Notes: generated by a model not told the origin, from the sequence alone. Counted from the first letter of the stretch, positions 41,003 to 49,640 are shown. The stretch is 64,000 nt of DNA from an uncultured Prevotellaceae bacterium (GCA_937898675.1 CALEJB010000053.1:23819-87818); one strand, 5' to 3'. Numbers and translations: made by a program.

Positions 41003-42724
41003 TCAGTTGCCAAAAATCGCGTCGGTAACTGCATTCACATCACCGATATTGACCTCACCGTCGCCGTTCACATCGGCCGAGAGCGGCACATGGCGGGCAC
41101 CTAAAATCACATTGATGATGACATTCACATCGGCCAGATTGACCTCGCCGTCACCATTGACGTCACCGTTAAAGCGACGGAAAACCTTGTCGTCGAGATA
41201 AGCGACGCGGCGTCGCAACCAGTCGCTCAGGTACTCCTGCTCGCTGTTGAAATTGAGCTCGCGCTTGGCAATGTCGGTGTCGCCCGACCAGCGTTCCACC
41301 TCGCGCGCCAGTGCTCCGCACCTATCGAGGCGGGCATAGGTGCCGGCATAACGCGCGATGAGGCTATCGGGCTGGAACAACGTCTCACGGAGTTCCCAAT
41401 ACCGGTTTTGTACAGCCTTGCGGAAACTGGGCAATGTCATCAACCGTCCAAAAAGGCGATTGAGGCGCAGATAGGAATTCTGCCACAGATTGGCCTCGGG
41501 CCCCACCTCCGGGGTGCGGTAACATTCGTCGATGTCGCTCCAGTGCTGCCCCACTGTGGCGTCCAGGTCCCACACGACAAGGGTGAGTTTCTTGTCAACG
41601 GCGCGGTCGTAGCAGGCAAAATACATATTCTTGCAAGTGTTGTCGATGCCGTTGAGCATCTGGATGAACACATAGTAATCCACCAGCACGGGCAGGTCAA
41701 AGTATTCGCCGATGTGCGCTTCAAACTCGCTGTTGGCGCTGGTCGCCACAAAGTTGACAGCATTGCTCATCAGGCTGAAGTCGGTGGGACAAACGTCGTC
41801 GATATCGGGATACATGACCTTGTATTCACCCCACATTTGCTGGGAGTTGTCATAGGTTGAGTCGGCGACAAACAGCGTCTGCCAACTGTCATCCATCAGT
41901 TTCCACATCATGCCGTGGAAAACGCCTGATGCCTCGTCGTAGGACTTAAGTTTCATCTGCTTGCGGTCCACGACCTCGGCCAGGTCATAGAAACCCATAT
42001 AGGTGTCATTCAAGAACAATTCGACATGGCCGCCGCGTGAATAGTTGCGGGCATTGGGCTGACGGTCGGAATAATAAACAGGCGTACCCATGTCGGCCCA
42101 CAGGGCGTGAGCCGTCTTGTTGCGTATGCGGCCCAGGTCAATCATGCCTGCATCCAGGCGCCAATGGTTGTCGCTGCGCAGTCCCATGAAGGAGCGGTCC
42201 AACTTGTCACTGCTGGCGTCAACAAACTTGATGTGGTAGTTGTGCTTGTGAAACCAGCGGCGGTTTGTCGATGAGCCGGCCCACTTGAGGCGCGCAGGCA
42301 TCAAGTCGGTTGAAGCGCCATTGGGGTCGGTGTACCACACCTCGCCCTGGGAATACTCATCGGTGAACGTGCCCACAAGTTCCATCACGGGCAAGAACGT
42401 GAAACGCAACTGCGCTCCACAGGCCACACCGTCACGAAAATAGTCCACCGAGTAGGCAGTGTCGCCCTTGACGATGGGAATGTCTATCGTGTTGCCAAAA
42501 ACAATGTCGCCATCAAAGACAAACCAGCGGACATCGCTGTCAACGGCAATCGGCAACGTGCGCGCTGTGCCGTACCACTGCTCCGGCACGGTGAGCAGGT
42601 AAGATTGCGTGCGTTTGTCATAGGCAGGCCGCTTGCCGCACAGCGTGAACTGGGCGCTTAACGGCAAAGCCGTGCATAGTAACAATGCCATACAAATCAG
42701 CGGAATAATCCTGCGGCAAGCCAT
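41003..42724 (-). CDS. Secreted CotH-kinase-like protein with C-terminal dockerin repeats (copy 1)
   Basis: A 573-residue exported protein. A signal peptide (to LPLSAQ) and a beta-sandwich of about 110 residues precede a CotH-like kinase domain: RSFMGLRSDNHWRLDAGMIDLGRIRNKTAHALW, GGHVELFLNDTYMGFYDLAEVVDRKQMKLK, then VVWDLDATVGQHW (Asp386 and Asp388), the place of the metal-binding Asp motif of CotH. At the end (about 520-573) two dockerin repeats, GDVNGDGEVNLADVNVIIN and ADVNGDGEVNIGDVNAVTD. CotH proteins are atypical secreted protein kinases; the substrate here is unknown. It is the last gene after copy 2 (gap 13 bases) of a minus-strand series that begins with folP. Confidence 0.87.
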   Translation of the reverse strand: MACRRIIPLICMALLLCTALPLSAQFTLCGKRPAYDKRTQSYLLTVPEQWYGTARTLPIAVDSDVRWFVFDGDIVFGNTIDIPIVKGDTAYSVDYFRDGVACGAQLRFTFLPVMELVGTFTDEYSQGEVWYTDPNGASTDLMPARLKWAGSSTNRRWFHKHNYHIKFVDASSDKLDRSFMGLRSDNHWRLDAGMIDLGRIRNKTAHALWADMGTPVYYSDRQPNARNYSRGGHVELFLNDTYMGFYDLAEVVDRKQMKLKSYDEASGVFHGMMWKLMDDSWQTLFVADSTYDNSQQMWGEYKVMYPDIDDVCPTDFSLMSNAVNFVATSANSEFEAHIGEYFDLPVLVDYYVFIQMLNGIDNTCKNMYFACYDRAVDKKLTLVVWDLDATVGQHWSDIDECYRTPEVGPEANLWQNSYLRLNRLFGRLMTLPSFRKAVQNRYWELRETLFQPDSLIARYAGTYARLDRCGALAREVERWSGDTDIAKRELNFNSEQEYLSDWLRRRVAYLDDKVFRRFNGDVNGDGEVNLADVNVIINVILGARHVPLSADVNGDGEVNIGDVNAVTDAIFGN

Positions 42725-42737
42725 TGGGCAGCAACTA

Positions 42738-44477
42738 TCAATGATTCAACATCAGGTCAATAATCGCGGACACATCAGACGCGTCAATCTCATTGTCCCC
42801 GTTAATGTCGGCATTTATCTTATTCAACGACACGGAACCATTCAGGAGATAATCTATCAACGCCGAAATGTCCATGGGATCTATCATGCCATTGCCGTCG
42901 GCATCGCCGCGCAGACAGGCAAACGTGTGGGTGTCAAGATAGGCGATGCGCCGCCTAATCCAGTCGCACAAGTAATTGTACTCATCGTCAAAGTCCAACG
43001 GGCGCTTGGCAAAATCCTCGCAGCCAGACCAGCGCTCGGTCTCGCGAATCAGCGCGCCGGCATGGTCCAGGCGGTTATACACCGCAGAGTATCGGGCCAC
43101 CAGACTATCGGGATTGAGCACCGTCTGGCGCAACTGCCAGTAGCGGTTGGTGACATGCCACTTGAAGTCGGGCAATTCCCTCATCCTCTTGAGCAAGCGG
43201 TTGATGGGCAAGCGGGACCAATCGGTGCGAATCGAGTCCATGTCATTCTCGGGCTGAATCTCAGCGGCCCTGTAAAAGCCGTCATGGTTGCGCCAATGTG
43301 CGCCGCAGGTCGCGTTCAAGTCCCAGACGGCAAGCGTGAGTTTCTTGTCCACCTCACTGTCATAGCAGCCATACACCATGTTGATGCTGGTATTGTCCAT
43401 CGCAAAGAGCGTCTGGATAAAGACGAAATAGTCCTCAAAGATGGGCACATCGAAATACTCGTCCACCTGAGCGCGGAATTCGGAATTGAAACTCTTGGCA
43501 ACAAAGTCGATGGCATTTCTCAGCACTGAATAGTCGGTGGGGCACACTTCGTCGATATCAGGATAGGCAAGGCTGAATCCCGCCCAATAGTCCTTGGTGT
43601 CGTCGCAGCGGGCATTGGTGATGAACATCACTTGCTGCGTGTCGTTTTTGCTCTTCCACAGCATGCCGTGAAACTTCTCAGCTTCGGTGTCATACTTCTT
43701 GAGTTTCATCTGCTTGCGGTCGAGCACTTCGGTCAAGTCAAAGAAACCCATGTAGTCCCCATTGATAAAAACCTCGACAAGCCCGCCGCGGGTGTAGGTG
43801 CGGGCCTTGGGCTGCTTATCGGCATAGTAAGGCTTGTTGTCAAAGTCCTGCCACAGGCTGTGGGCCACCTTGTTGCGTATGCGCATCATGTCCATTGTGC
43901 CCGCATCAAGCCGCCAATGATTGTCGTCGCGCAGGCCAAAGAACGAGACATCCATCTTCTCGTCATTCTCGTCGATAAACTTGAGATGAAAACTGTGTTT
44001 TTCAATCCACTTGAGCGCTGTCGAAGCACCCGCCCATTTCACGCGGGCGCGATACTCTTGAGTACTGTCGCCGTCGGGCAAAGTAACCTGCACGGGCATG
44101 ACACGATAGATGGTGTCGGTGTTGCCCGTGATGCACACGATGGGCAAGAAGGTGAAACGAAGCTGCACGGTCATGATGTGCCCATGGGTGGAATACATCA
44201 CACTGAAAACGGTGTCACCGCTGATTTTGGGCAGCTGGATGTCGCTCGGGGTGCGAATCTGCTTACCGGCAATCTTTACCCATGCCACAGTATCATCCAT
44301 AGCGACACGGGCGGTACAGGGGCCGTCAAAGGCTGCCTCGGGCATGGTCATCAGCAACTTCCCCGTGCGATTGTCCATGACGGGATGCTTGCCGTCAATC
44401 GAGAATTGAGCCGCCGCCGACAGCGCGGTGAGCAACAAGACAAACAGTAACAGAATTTTAGTCTTTATTTTCATCAT
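42738..44477 (-). CDS. Secreted CotH-kinase-like protein with C-terminal dockerin repeats (copy 2)
   Basis: A 579-residue paralogue of the protein at 41003-42724; the two align without gaps over much of the kinase region. It has a signal peptide (to SAAAQ), a beta-sandwich, the CotH-like core (SFFGLRDDNHWRLDAGTMDMMRIRNKVAHSLW, GGLVEVFINGDYMGFFDLTEVLDRKQMKLK) and AVWDLNATCGAHW, where Asn388 takes the place of the second Asp of the WDLD motif. It ends in two more degenerate dockerin repeats (GDADGNGMIDPMDISALID; ADINGDNEIDASDVSAIID). Start may be the first or second of two ATG codons (44477 or 44474). Only 3 bases separate it from the DUF3109 gene. Confidence 0.87.
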   Translation of the reverse strand: MMKIKTKILLLFVLLLTALSAAAQFSIDGKHPVMDNRTGKLLMTMPEAAFDGPCTARVAMDDTVAWVKIAGKQIRTPSDIQLPKISGDTVFSVMYSTHGHIMTVQLRFTFLPIVCITGNTDTIYRVMPVQVTLPDGDSTQEYRARVKWAGASTALKWIEKHSFHLKFIDENDEKMDVSFFGLRDDNHWRLDAGTMDMMRIRNKVAHSLWQDFDNKPYYADKQPKARTYTRGGLVEVFINGDYMGFFDLTEVLDRKQMKLKKYDTEAEKFHGMLWKSKNDTQQVMFITNARCDDTKDYWAGFSLAYPDIDEVCPTDYSVLRNAIDFVAKSFNSEFRAQVDEYFDVPIFEDYFVFIQTLFAMDNTSINMVYGCYDSEVDKKLTLAVWDLNATCGAHWRNHDGFYRAAEIQPENDMDSIRTDWSRLPINRLLKRMRELPDFKWHVTNRYWQLRQTVLNPDSLVARYSAVYNRLDHAGALIRETERWSGCEDFAKRPLDFDDEYNYLCDWIRRRIAYLDTHTFACLRGDADGNGMIDPMDISALIDYLLNGSVSLNKINADINGDNEIDASDVSAIIDLMLNH

Positions 44478-44480
44478 TTA

Positions 44481-45062
44481 TTACGATAAGTATTCCTTGA
44501 TATAAAGTTCGCAGTTGGCCACCAGGGTGTTGTACCACTGCTCACCATAGCGCTCGATGAGCGGTTCGCGCAGGAACTGGTAGAGGCGGATGCCCTCGCG
44601 ACGGCCCAGCACCTCGGCGCATTTACAGATTTTCCAGCGGTCATAGTTTACCGCCTCATAGCCCGGGAATTTCTTGATGCGGGCAGGATACAGGTAGCAC
44701 GAGGCAGGCTTGCGCCATGTGATGCGTCCCTCGCGGTAGGCCTTCTCAATAGCGCACAGGCACATGCCGCCGCGCTCATAGGTCGTGAACACGCAGTTGG
44801 CGCCCCCAACGAGTTGCGTCACCAGTTCGCCCTCGCAGTCGAGATAGGCCACGCCATGCTCCCTGATTTGCTGCTGTGACTGCGGCAACAGGTCATCCCA
44901 AACCTCGGGCAAAACCTCCTTGAGTTTCTTGTATTCCTCCTCGGTGAGGGGCGCTCCCGAGTCGCCCTCGATGCAACAAGCGCCCAGGCACGTCTCCAAG
45001 TCGCAACAAAAGAAACGCTCCACCAGGTCAAGGCTCACCAGTGTTCCGTCGATATCAAACAT
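44481..45062 (-). CDS. DUF3109 family cysteine-rich protein
   Basis: A 193-residue cytoplasmic protein with many cysteines, several in metal-site-like spacing: FFCCDLETCLGACCIEGDSGAPL near the N-terminus, then CVFTTYERGGMCLCAIEKAYREG and KPASCYLYPARI, followed by a WKICKCAEVLGRREG segment. This is the layout of DUF3109 (YkgJ-like zinc/iron-chelate proteins) common in Bacteroidota. No function is established. The start is the ATG at 45060-45062, which overlaps by one base the TGA stop of the diadenylate cyclase gene (TGATG), so the two are translationally coupled. Confidence 0.88.
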   Translation of the reverse strand: MFDIDGTLVSLDLVERFFCCDLETCLGACCIEGDSGAPLTEEEYKKLKEVLPEVWDDLLPQSQQQIREHGVAYLDCEGELVTQLVGGANCVFTTYERGGMCLCAIEKAYREGRITWRKPASCYLYPARIKKFPGYEAVNYDRWKICKCAEVLGRREGIRLYQFLREPLIERYGEQWYNTLVANCELYIKEYLS

Positions 45063-45868
45063 CAATCCTTAGAGGTATTATTGTTGTCATCATTGACCAG
45101 CGCAGACAAAGCGTGCTCAAGGTCGGTGCTGGAGAGGTTCAAGTGCAGTTCGCCCTTGTGGGCATATGAGATGCGGCCCGTCTCCTCGCTCACGACAATG
45201 GCAATGGCGTCGGTAGCCTGCGAGATGCCCTTGGCGCTGCGGTGGCGAAGTCCCAGATAACGCGGGATATTGGTGTCGTGCGACACGGGCAGGATGCAGC
45301 CGGCGCTCATGATTTTGTTTCCCGCAATAATGAGAGCGCCGTCATGCAACGGACTGTTCTTGAAGAAGATATTCTCTATCAAACGCGAATTGATGTCCGC
45401 CTTGATCATGTCTCCCGTGCGCTCATAATCAGCCAGCGACAAATTCTGCTGCACGACAATCAGTGCTCCTGTCTTGCTCTTGGACATGCTCATGCAGGCA
45501 TATACAACCGGCAAAATCCATTTGCGCTCTTCATCGGTCTCCACCTTGCTCTTGAACAACTTACTGAACTTCTTGAGGCCTCGGTGAGAGCCCACCTCGG
45601 TCAGGAACCGCCTGATTTCGTCTTGGAACAGAATGACCAGGATGAACAAACCGATGTCGATGATTTTGTCCATAATGGTGCCGATAAGGCGCATGTCCAT
45701 AATCTTGTACAGCACCACCCAAGTGACAACAAAGGCCATCACACCCACAAAGATGTTGAGCGAGCCCGAGTCTTTCATCGTGCGGTACAAGTAGAACAGC
45801 AGCGTGGCAACCAGCAGAATGTCCGCCAGGTCCTTGATGCTGAAGTATGCAAAGATTGAACTTGCCAT
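45062..45868 (-). CDS. cdaA: Diadenylate cyclase (c-di-AMP synthase), membrane-bound CdaA type
   Basis: A 268-residue enzyme that joins two ATP into the second messenger c-di-AMP. Three membrane helices in the first 85 residues are typical of CdaA. The DAC domain has the catalytic DGA (176-178, in PLHDGALIIAGN) and RHRSA (208-212, in RYLGLRHRSAKGISQ). It lies 10 bases downstream of folP; the folP-cdaA pair is common in Bacteroidota. In other bacteria c-di-AMP controls potassium and osmolyte transport and wall homeostasis. No GdpP-like phosphodiesterase is coded in the window. Confidence 0.95.
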   Translation of the reverse strand: MASSIFAYFSIKDLADILLVATLLFYLYRTMKDSGSLNIFVGVMAFVVTWVVLYKIMDMRLIGTIMDKIIDIGLFILVILFQDEIRRFLTEVGSHRGLKKFSKLFKSKVETDEERKWILPVVYACMSMSKSKTGALIVVQQNLSLADYERTGDMIKADINSRLIENIFFKNSPLHDGALIIAGNKIMSAGCILPVSHDTNIPRYLGLRHRSAKGISQATDAIAIVVSEETGRISYAHKGELHLNLSSTDLEHALSALVNDDNNNTSKD

Positions 45869-45878
45869 GTAGTGTATC

Positions 45879-46742
45879 TTAATTTATGTCATTATTCATC
45901 ATGCGGCCCGCTATTGCGCGGCACTCAACAGCCGCCTTGACATCGTGGACACGCAGGATGTGGGCGCCCTGAAGCAGAGCGGTAGTGTTGCAGGCGGTAG
46001 TGCCGTTCAGGGCCTCGTCGGCGGTGCAATCCAGAGCCTCATAAATCATGCGCTTGCGCGACACGCCCACGAGCAAGGGGGCATTCAAAGCGTGAAAAGC
46101 CTCCAGTTGCGAGAGCAACTCATAATTCTGCTCCAACGTCTTGGCGAAACCGAAGCCCGGGTCGGCTATCACATCGGCGACGCCCATCTGGCGCAACTCA
46201 TCGATGCGGCGCGCCATCCACTCGAGCACATCGGCAGCCACGTCGTCATAGTCGGTCATCTGCGACATTGTGGCGGGCGTGCCGCGCATGTGTGTCAGCA
46301 CATAGGGCACCCGCAACCGGGCCACAGTAGCAAACATGTCCCCGTCAAGCGTTCCGCCCGAAATGTCGTTGATGATGTCGGCACCCCACTCTTCGACACA
46401 ACGGCGGGCAACACCGGCTCGATAGGTATCCACCGAGGTCATCACCCCGGGCGCAACCCCATGCACAACATTGAGCGCCATCGCCAGGCGGTCGGCCTCG
46501 TCACCCGCCGGCACCGGCTCGCTGCCGGGCCGCGTGGAGCAAGCCCCAAGGTCAATGACGTCGGCACCCTCGGCCACCAACTGCTGCACACGGGCGGCAA
46601 GCGACTGCTCGTCAATCGTGCGACTGCCGCTGTAAAACGAGTCGGTAGTGACATTGACGATACCCATGACCCACGGACGGTCGATGACGACCAGCCGGCC
46701 ATGCAAGTTCAGGCTATAGGGTTTGAACGGTTGTAAATTCAT
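45879..46742 (-). CDS. folP: Dihydropteroate synthase
   Basis: A 287-residue TIM-barrel enzyme that condenses p-aminobenzoate with hydroxymethyl-dihydropterin pyrophosphate; the target of sulfonamides. Motifs: VMGIVNVTTDSFYSGSR, VIDLGACSTRPGSEPVPAGDE, SVDTYRAGVARRCVEEWGADIINDISGG, VIADPGFGFAKTLEQN and LVGVSRKRMIYE. The phosphate-binding end RVHDVKA is also present. It seems to be the first gene of a minus-strand operon that runs to the CotH-like genes. A TAACTTTG element lies 20 bases upstream of the ATG. Confidence 0.96.
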   Translation of the reverse strand: MNLQPFKPYSLNLHGRLVVIDRPWVMGIVNVTTDSFYSGSRTIDEQSLAARVQQLVAEGADVIDLGACSTRPGSEPVPAGDEADRLAMALNVVHGVAPGVMTSVDTYRAGVARRCVEEWGADIINDISGGTLDGDMFATVARLRVPYVLTHMRGTPATMSQMTDYDDVAADVLEWMARRIDELRQMGVADVIADPGFGFAKTLEQNYELLSQLEAFHALNAPLLVGVSRKRMIYEALDCTADEALNGTTACNTTALLQGAHILRVHDVKAAVECRAIAGRMMNNDIN

Positions 46743-46762
46743 GAATCAACGCTTTTAACCTG

Positions 46763-46770
46763 CAAAGTTA
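46763..46770 (-). promoter_or_regulatory. -7 promoter element for the folP-cdaA operon
   Basis: TAACTTTG on the minus strand fits TAnnTTTG, 20 bases before the folP ATG. Confidence 0.62.
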
Positions 46771-46814
46771 CAAATTTCCGTCCATGCGCACAACAGTTGC
46801 CTCGAAAATGTCCG

Positions 46815-47219
46815 CTATTGGCCGATGAAGTCCACAAAGGACTTGGGGAGGCACACATTGGGCAGAGAGAGCGCATTGCGGAACAACGGGGCGATTTGCT
46901 CGTCGCTGAAACCTGCGATGCCGCAGCCAATGCGCGTGACATAAAAGTACAAATCCCCGTGCCGGCGGGCAAAATCAATAAACTCATCGACATAGGGGGC
47001 GATGGTTTCTACTCCGCCCTGCATCGTCGGTATGGCATAACTATGTCCCTGCAATCCTACGCCCCGCCCCATCACAGCGCCAAAGAAACGCCATGCGGCA
47101 GCGGCAGCCCCGCCAGCATGCATGCCCTGCAGATTGCTGCCGAACACAAAGACTTCGTCATCCTTCAACGCTTTGATTTTGTCGGGCGTGAACCGCGGCC
47201 TGTCTTCAAAATTTTTCAT
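46815..47219 (-). CDS. A1S_2505-type phage-related small protein
   Basis: A 134-residue cytoplasmic protein. The segments VFVFGSNLQGMHAGGAAAAAW, FGAVMGRGVGLQGHSYAIPTMQ, FYVTRIGCGIAGFSDEQIAPLF and NVCLPKSF match, as I recall it, a family annotated as A1S_2505 phage non-structural protein. The Gly-rich loops recall macro-domain-like ADP-ribose binding folds, but that is only an inference from pattern. It has its own promoter element (TATCTTTG at 47248-47255) and lies alone between folP and murI, without other phage genes nearby. Confidence 0.65.
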   Translation of the reverse strand: MKNFEDRPRFTPDKIKALKDDEVFVFGSNLQGMHAGGAAAAAWRFFGAVMGRGVGLQGHSYAIPTMQGGVETIAPYVDEFIDFARRHGDLYFYVTRIGCGIAGFSDEQIAPLFRNALSLPNVCLPKSFVDFIGQ

Positions 47220-47247
47220 AGTTCTGTTGTTTAATCTTGCTTGACGG

Positions 47248-47255
47248 CAAAGATA
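47248..47255 (-). promoter_or_regulatory. -7 promoter element for the A1S_2505-type gene
   Basis: TATCTTTG on the minus strand fits TAnnTTTG, 28 bases before the ATG. Confidence 0.58.
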
Positions 47256-47453
47256 CTCCTTTTTTGCCAGTCAAATAATATGCCATACGATGAATTTTAT
47301 TTGCACGGCTTTATCAAACAACATAGACAACTTTGAACAACAAGAACAACTTTCTTTTATGATTAATACTTGCTCGCCAGCCCGATTTGCACTCCGTTGC
47401 CGCTTTGCGGCCAAGGTAGGCGGCATCTCGGCAAAAAAAACAAGCCCGCTTGT

Positions 47454-47484
47454 TTTGTTTTGCGTTCGATTTGCACTACCTTTG
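47454..47484 (+). promoter_or_regulatory. Promoter for murI
   Basis: TTTG at 47454-47457 and TACCTTTG at 47477-47484 with 19 bases between; the ATG at 47507 is 22 bases on. Confidence 0.72.
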
Positions 47485-47506
47485 CACAAGAGAAAACGAC
47501 AAGCCT

Positions 47507-48352
47507 ATGTCACAAGAGAAGGAAAACAGCGCGGAGCGCGCGCCGATAGGGGTGTTTGACTCGGGGTTCGGAGGACTGACAATCCTGCGGGACATCAGGC
47601 GTGTGTTGCCCGATTATGACTACCTGTTTGTGGGCGACAACGCGCGTGCGCCGTACGGAACGCGCTCGCGGGAGCTGGTGTATGAGTTCACGCTCCGGGC
47701 AGTGAAGCACCTGTTCGGCAGGGGATGCCACCTGGTCATTCTGGCCTGCAACACAGCCTCGGCCGAGGCGCTGCGCACCATCCAACAGCAGGACCTGCCC
47801 CGCATCGCGCCCGACAGGCGCGTGCTGGGGGTGGTGAGGCCGACGGTGGAGTGCGTGGGGCAAATGACCAAGACCGGCCACGTGGGCGTATTCGGCACGC
47901 CGGGCACCATCGCCAGCCGCAGTTACAACATTGAAATTGAAGGGATGTATCCCGACTGCACCGTTCACGGTCATGCCTGCCCGATGTGGGTGCCGCTGGT
48001 GGAGAACCGCGAGAGCGACGGCGACGGCGCAGACTACTTTGTGCAAAAGGACATCGGGCAGCTGCTCAACGAGTGCCCCGACATCGACACGGTGATATTG
48101 GGTTGCACGCATTATCCGCTGCTAATCAACAAAATCGGCCGCTACATGCCCGAGGGCATCAACATCGTTGAGCAGGGGCCTATCGTGGCCGCCAGCCTGG
48201 CCGACTACCTGCAGCGGCATCCCGAGATTGAGCGTCATTGCAGCCGCGGCGGCACCTGCCGCTACTACACGACCGAAGACCCGGAGCATTTCTCCCCCCT
48301 GGCCAGCGCATTTGTCAACGAGCCAGTCGCGGCCGAGCGGGTTATCCTGTGA
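47507..48352 (+). CDS. murI: Glutamate racemase
   Basis: A 281-residue enzyme that makes D-glutamate for peptidoglycan. The two catalytic cysteines are Cys81 in ILACNTASAEAL and Cys200 in ILGCTHYPLL; the N-terminal IGVFDSGFGGLTIL and DNARAPYG segments are typical. The start is put at the ATG at 47507 (MSQEKENSAERAPIGVFDSG), just after a consensus promoter; an in-frame ATG at 47450 lies upstream of that promoter and is unlikely. It is transcribed alone. Confidence 0.96.
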   Translation: MSQEKENSAERAPIGVFDSGFGGLTILRDIRRVLPDYDYLFVGDNARAPYGTRSRELVYEFTLRAVKHLFGRGCHLVILACNTASAEALRTIQQQDLPRIAPDRRVLGVVRPTVECVGQMTKTGHVGVFGTPGTIASRSYNIEIEGMYPDCTVHGHACPMWVPLVENRESDGDGADYFVQKDIGQLLNECPDIDTVILGCTHYPLLINKIGRYMPEGINIVEQGPIVAASLADYLQRHPEIERHCSRGGTCRYYTTEDPEHFSPLASAFVNEPVAAERVIL

Positions 48353-48397
48353 TTCAGGCATCATGCAAGCCGCCGGCTCATGCTGTAACATAAAAAT

Positions 48398-48432
48398 CAA
48401 CCCAGGCATCTTTGATAGAAATGCCTGGGTTG
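48398..48432. terminator. Terminator between murI and the glycine-zipper lipoprotein gene
   Basis: CAACCCAGGCAT (48398-48409) is inverted at 48421-48432, loop 11. On the minus strand ATTTTTA follows, so it ends the minus-strand gene best and can serve murI on plus as well. Confidence 0.8.
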
Positions 48433-48458
48433 AATATATAAAGTGATGCTAATATTAA

Positions 48459-49109
48459 TCATCTGCGGCGGGTGCGGAGCTGGAACGACGTCATCGTGTA
48501 TTGCCTGTTGCCGTCGGAGAGGCCTATCAAAAATTCGACATTGCCGTCCTTCAGTTTCTTGGAAGCGACAACCTCTGACGTATAGCGCACAGCCTTGCCC
48601 GGTCCCAATTCACTCACAATGGCTGTGGGCGAGAGATAGATTTGCTTGGTTCCCGTGACGGTAATCACCGGAGCGATGTCACGTACATAGTGGCTGCCAG
48701 TGTTGCGAATCACAAACACCAACTTGGCGTGCTCGCTTGCATCGAGGGCGTTGTTGTTGTTCTCGTCAACAAAGCGCAAGTCAACAATCTGGATGTCGGC
48801 ATAGGGGCTGTAAGAATTGTTCTCGCGATAGTCCTCATATCCATAATCGCCATACATGTCAGATGTGCGGTAATTGCCGTCCTGGGTTTTGGGAGCCGTG
48901 GCGGCGGCGCCAATAATGCCGCCAATGGCCATGCCCAACAGACGGCCCGTGTCGTAACCGCGGGGTCCGTCGGTAACGGCGCCAATCGCACTGCCAAACA
49001 TTCCGCCAACCGATGCGCCAGTCACAACGCCGGCAAACTGGTTATAGGACTGACAACCCGACAACAACAATGCCGATGCGCATAGTGCTGCAATAACTGA
49101 TTTCTTCAT
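48459..49109 (-). CDS. Glycine-zipper outer-membrane lipoprotein
   Basis: A 216-residue lipoprotein: MKKSVIAALCASALLLSGC (Cys19), then a glycine-zipper segment (FAGVVTGASVGGMFGSAIGAVTDG and LLGMAIGGIIGAAATAP, residues 26-74) as in SlyB/YMGG-type proteins. The second half (from about 105) is a soluble beta domain, IQIVDLRFVDENNNNALDASEHAKLVFVIRN, which resembles a CARDB-like Ig domain with an EF-hand-like Asp/Asn loop. Probably sits in the envelope; function unknown. No TAnnTTTG is clear upstream. Confidence 0.78.
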   Translation of the reverse strand: MKKSVIAALCASALLLSGCQSYNQFAGVVTGASVGGMFGSAIGAVTDGPRGYDTGRLLGMAIGGIIGAAATAPKTQDGNYRTSDMYGDYGYEDYRENNSYSPYADIQIVDLRFVDENNNNALDASEHAKLVFVIRNTGSHYVRDIAPVITVTGTKQIYLSPTAIVSELGPGKAVRYTSEVVASKKLKDGNVEFLIGLSDGNRQYTMTSFQLRTRRR

Positions 49110-49166
49110 TATTCTTGTATTATTGGTTTATATTTAACGATTTGGCAAAAGTTGTGCCAAAGTCCG

Positions 49167-49559
49167 TTACTCCTCGCGGGCCTCGGCATCAAGGGCATCC
49201 ACGATGTCGGCAATCATGCCGTCAACAATCTTGCTGTTATAGCCCAGGGCGATGGCATAGACCTTGCAAATGGCGAGTTCCTGCTCATCGAGGTCACCGT
49301 CAATCATCATCAATGCCACCATGTCGCGCAGGTAATTGAGCTTGGTGTCCTCGTCCTCGGGGAGGACGATATTGACGCTGTCGGGGTCGTCAATCACCTT
49401 ATTGAAATCTTCGGGAGAGATGTGCTCACGCGATGCCACAGCAAGCAGCACTGCCAACTCGCTGTCGGTAAAACGGCCGTCGGCAGCGGCGAGCATCACG
49501 AGATTCTTGAGTTGGCCCAAACGCTGATGGTTCTTGAGGTTGTCGTTATTATTATCCAT
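49167..49559 (-). CDS. TerB-like domain protein
   Basis: A 130-residue, acidic, all-helical protein. LKNLVMLAAADGRFTDSELAVLLAVA and LRDMVALMMIDGDLDEQELAICKVYAIALG are two related helix-loop-helix units, each with an acidic DG loop, as in TerB/DUF533-like domains where Asp and Glu residues may bind metal. Function in the cytoplasm is unknown; members occur in tellurite-resistance and other stress systems but nothing here shows such a system. The start is the ATG at 49557-49559; the longer frame from 49583 would overlap its own TACCTTTG promoter. Confidence 0.78.
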   Translation of the reverse strand: MDNNNDNLKNHQRLGQLKNLVMLAAADGRFTDSELAVLLAVASREHISPEDFNKVIDDPDSVNIVLPEDEDTKLNYLRDMVALMMIDGDLDEQELAICKVYAIALGYNSKIVDGMIADIVDALDAEAREE

Positions 49560-49580
49560 GTCAAAAGAAATTATTTTGGG

Positions 49581-49588
49581 CAAAGGTA
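49581..49588 (-). promoter_or_regulatory. -7 promoter element for the TerB-like gene
   Basis: TACCTTTG on the minus strand fits TAnnTTTG, 21 bases before the ATG. Confidence 0.62.
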
Positions 49589-49610
49589 GTTATTTTTCAT
49601 GAAGTTGGAG

Positions 49611-49618
49611 TAACTTTG
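49611..49618 (+). promoter_or_regulatory. -7 promoter element for the small TPR gene
   Basis: TAACTTTG fits TAnnTTTG, 22 bases before the ATG at 49641. It is back to back with the element for the TerB-like gene. Confidence 0.6.
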
Positions 49619-49640
49619 TCGCAATAAAGCAGAAAATAAG

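Noticed and set aside
47290..47559. 89-codon frame before murI
   Set aside because: It overlaps the murI promoter and start, and its sequence is not protein-like.
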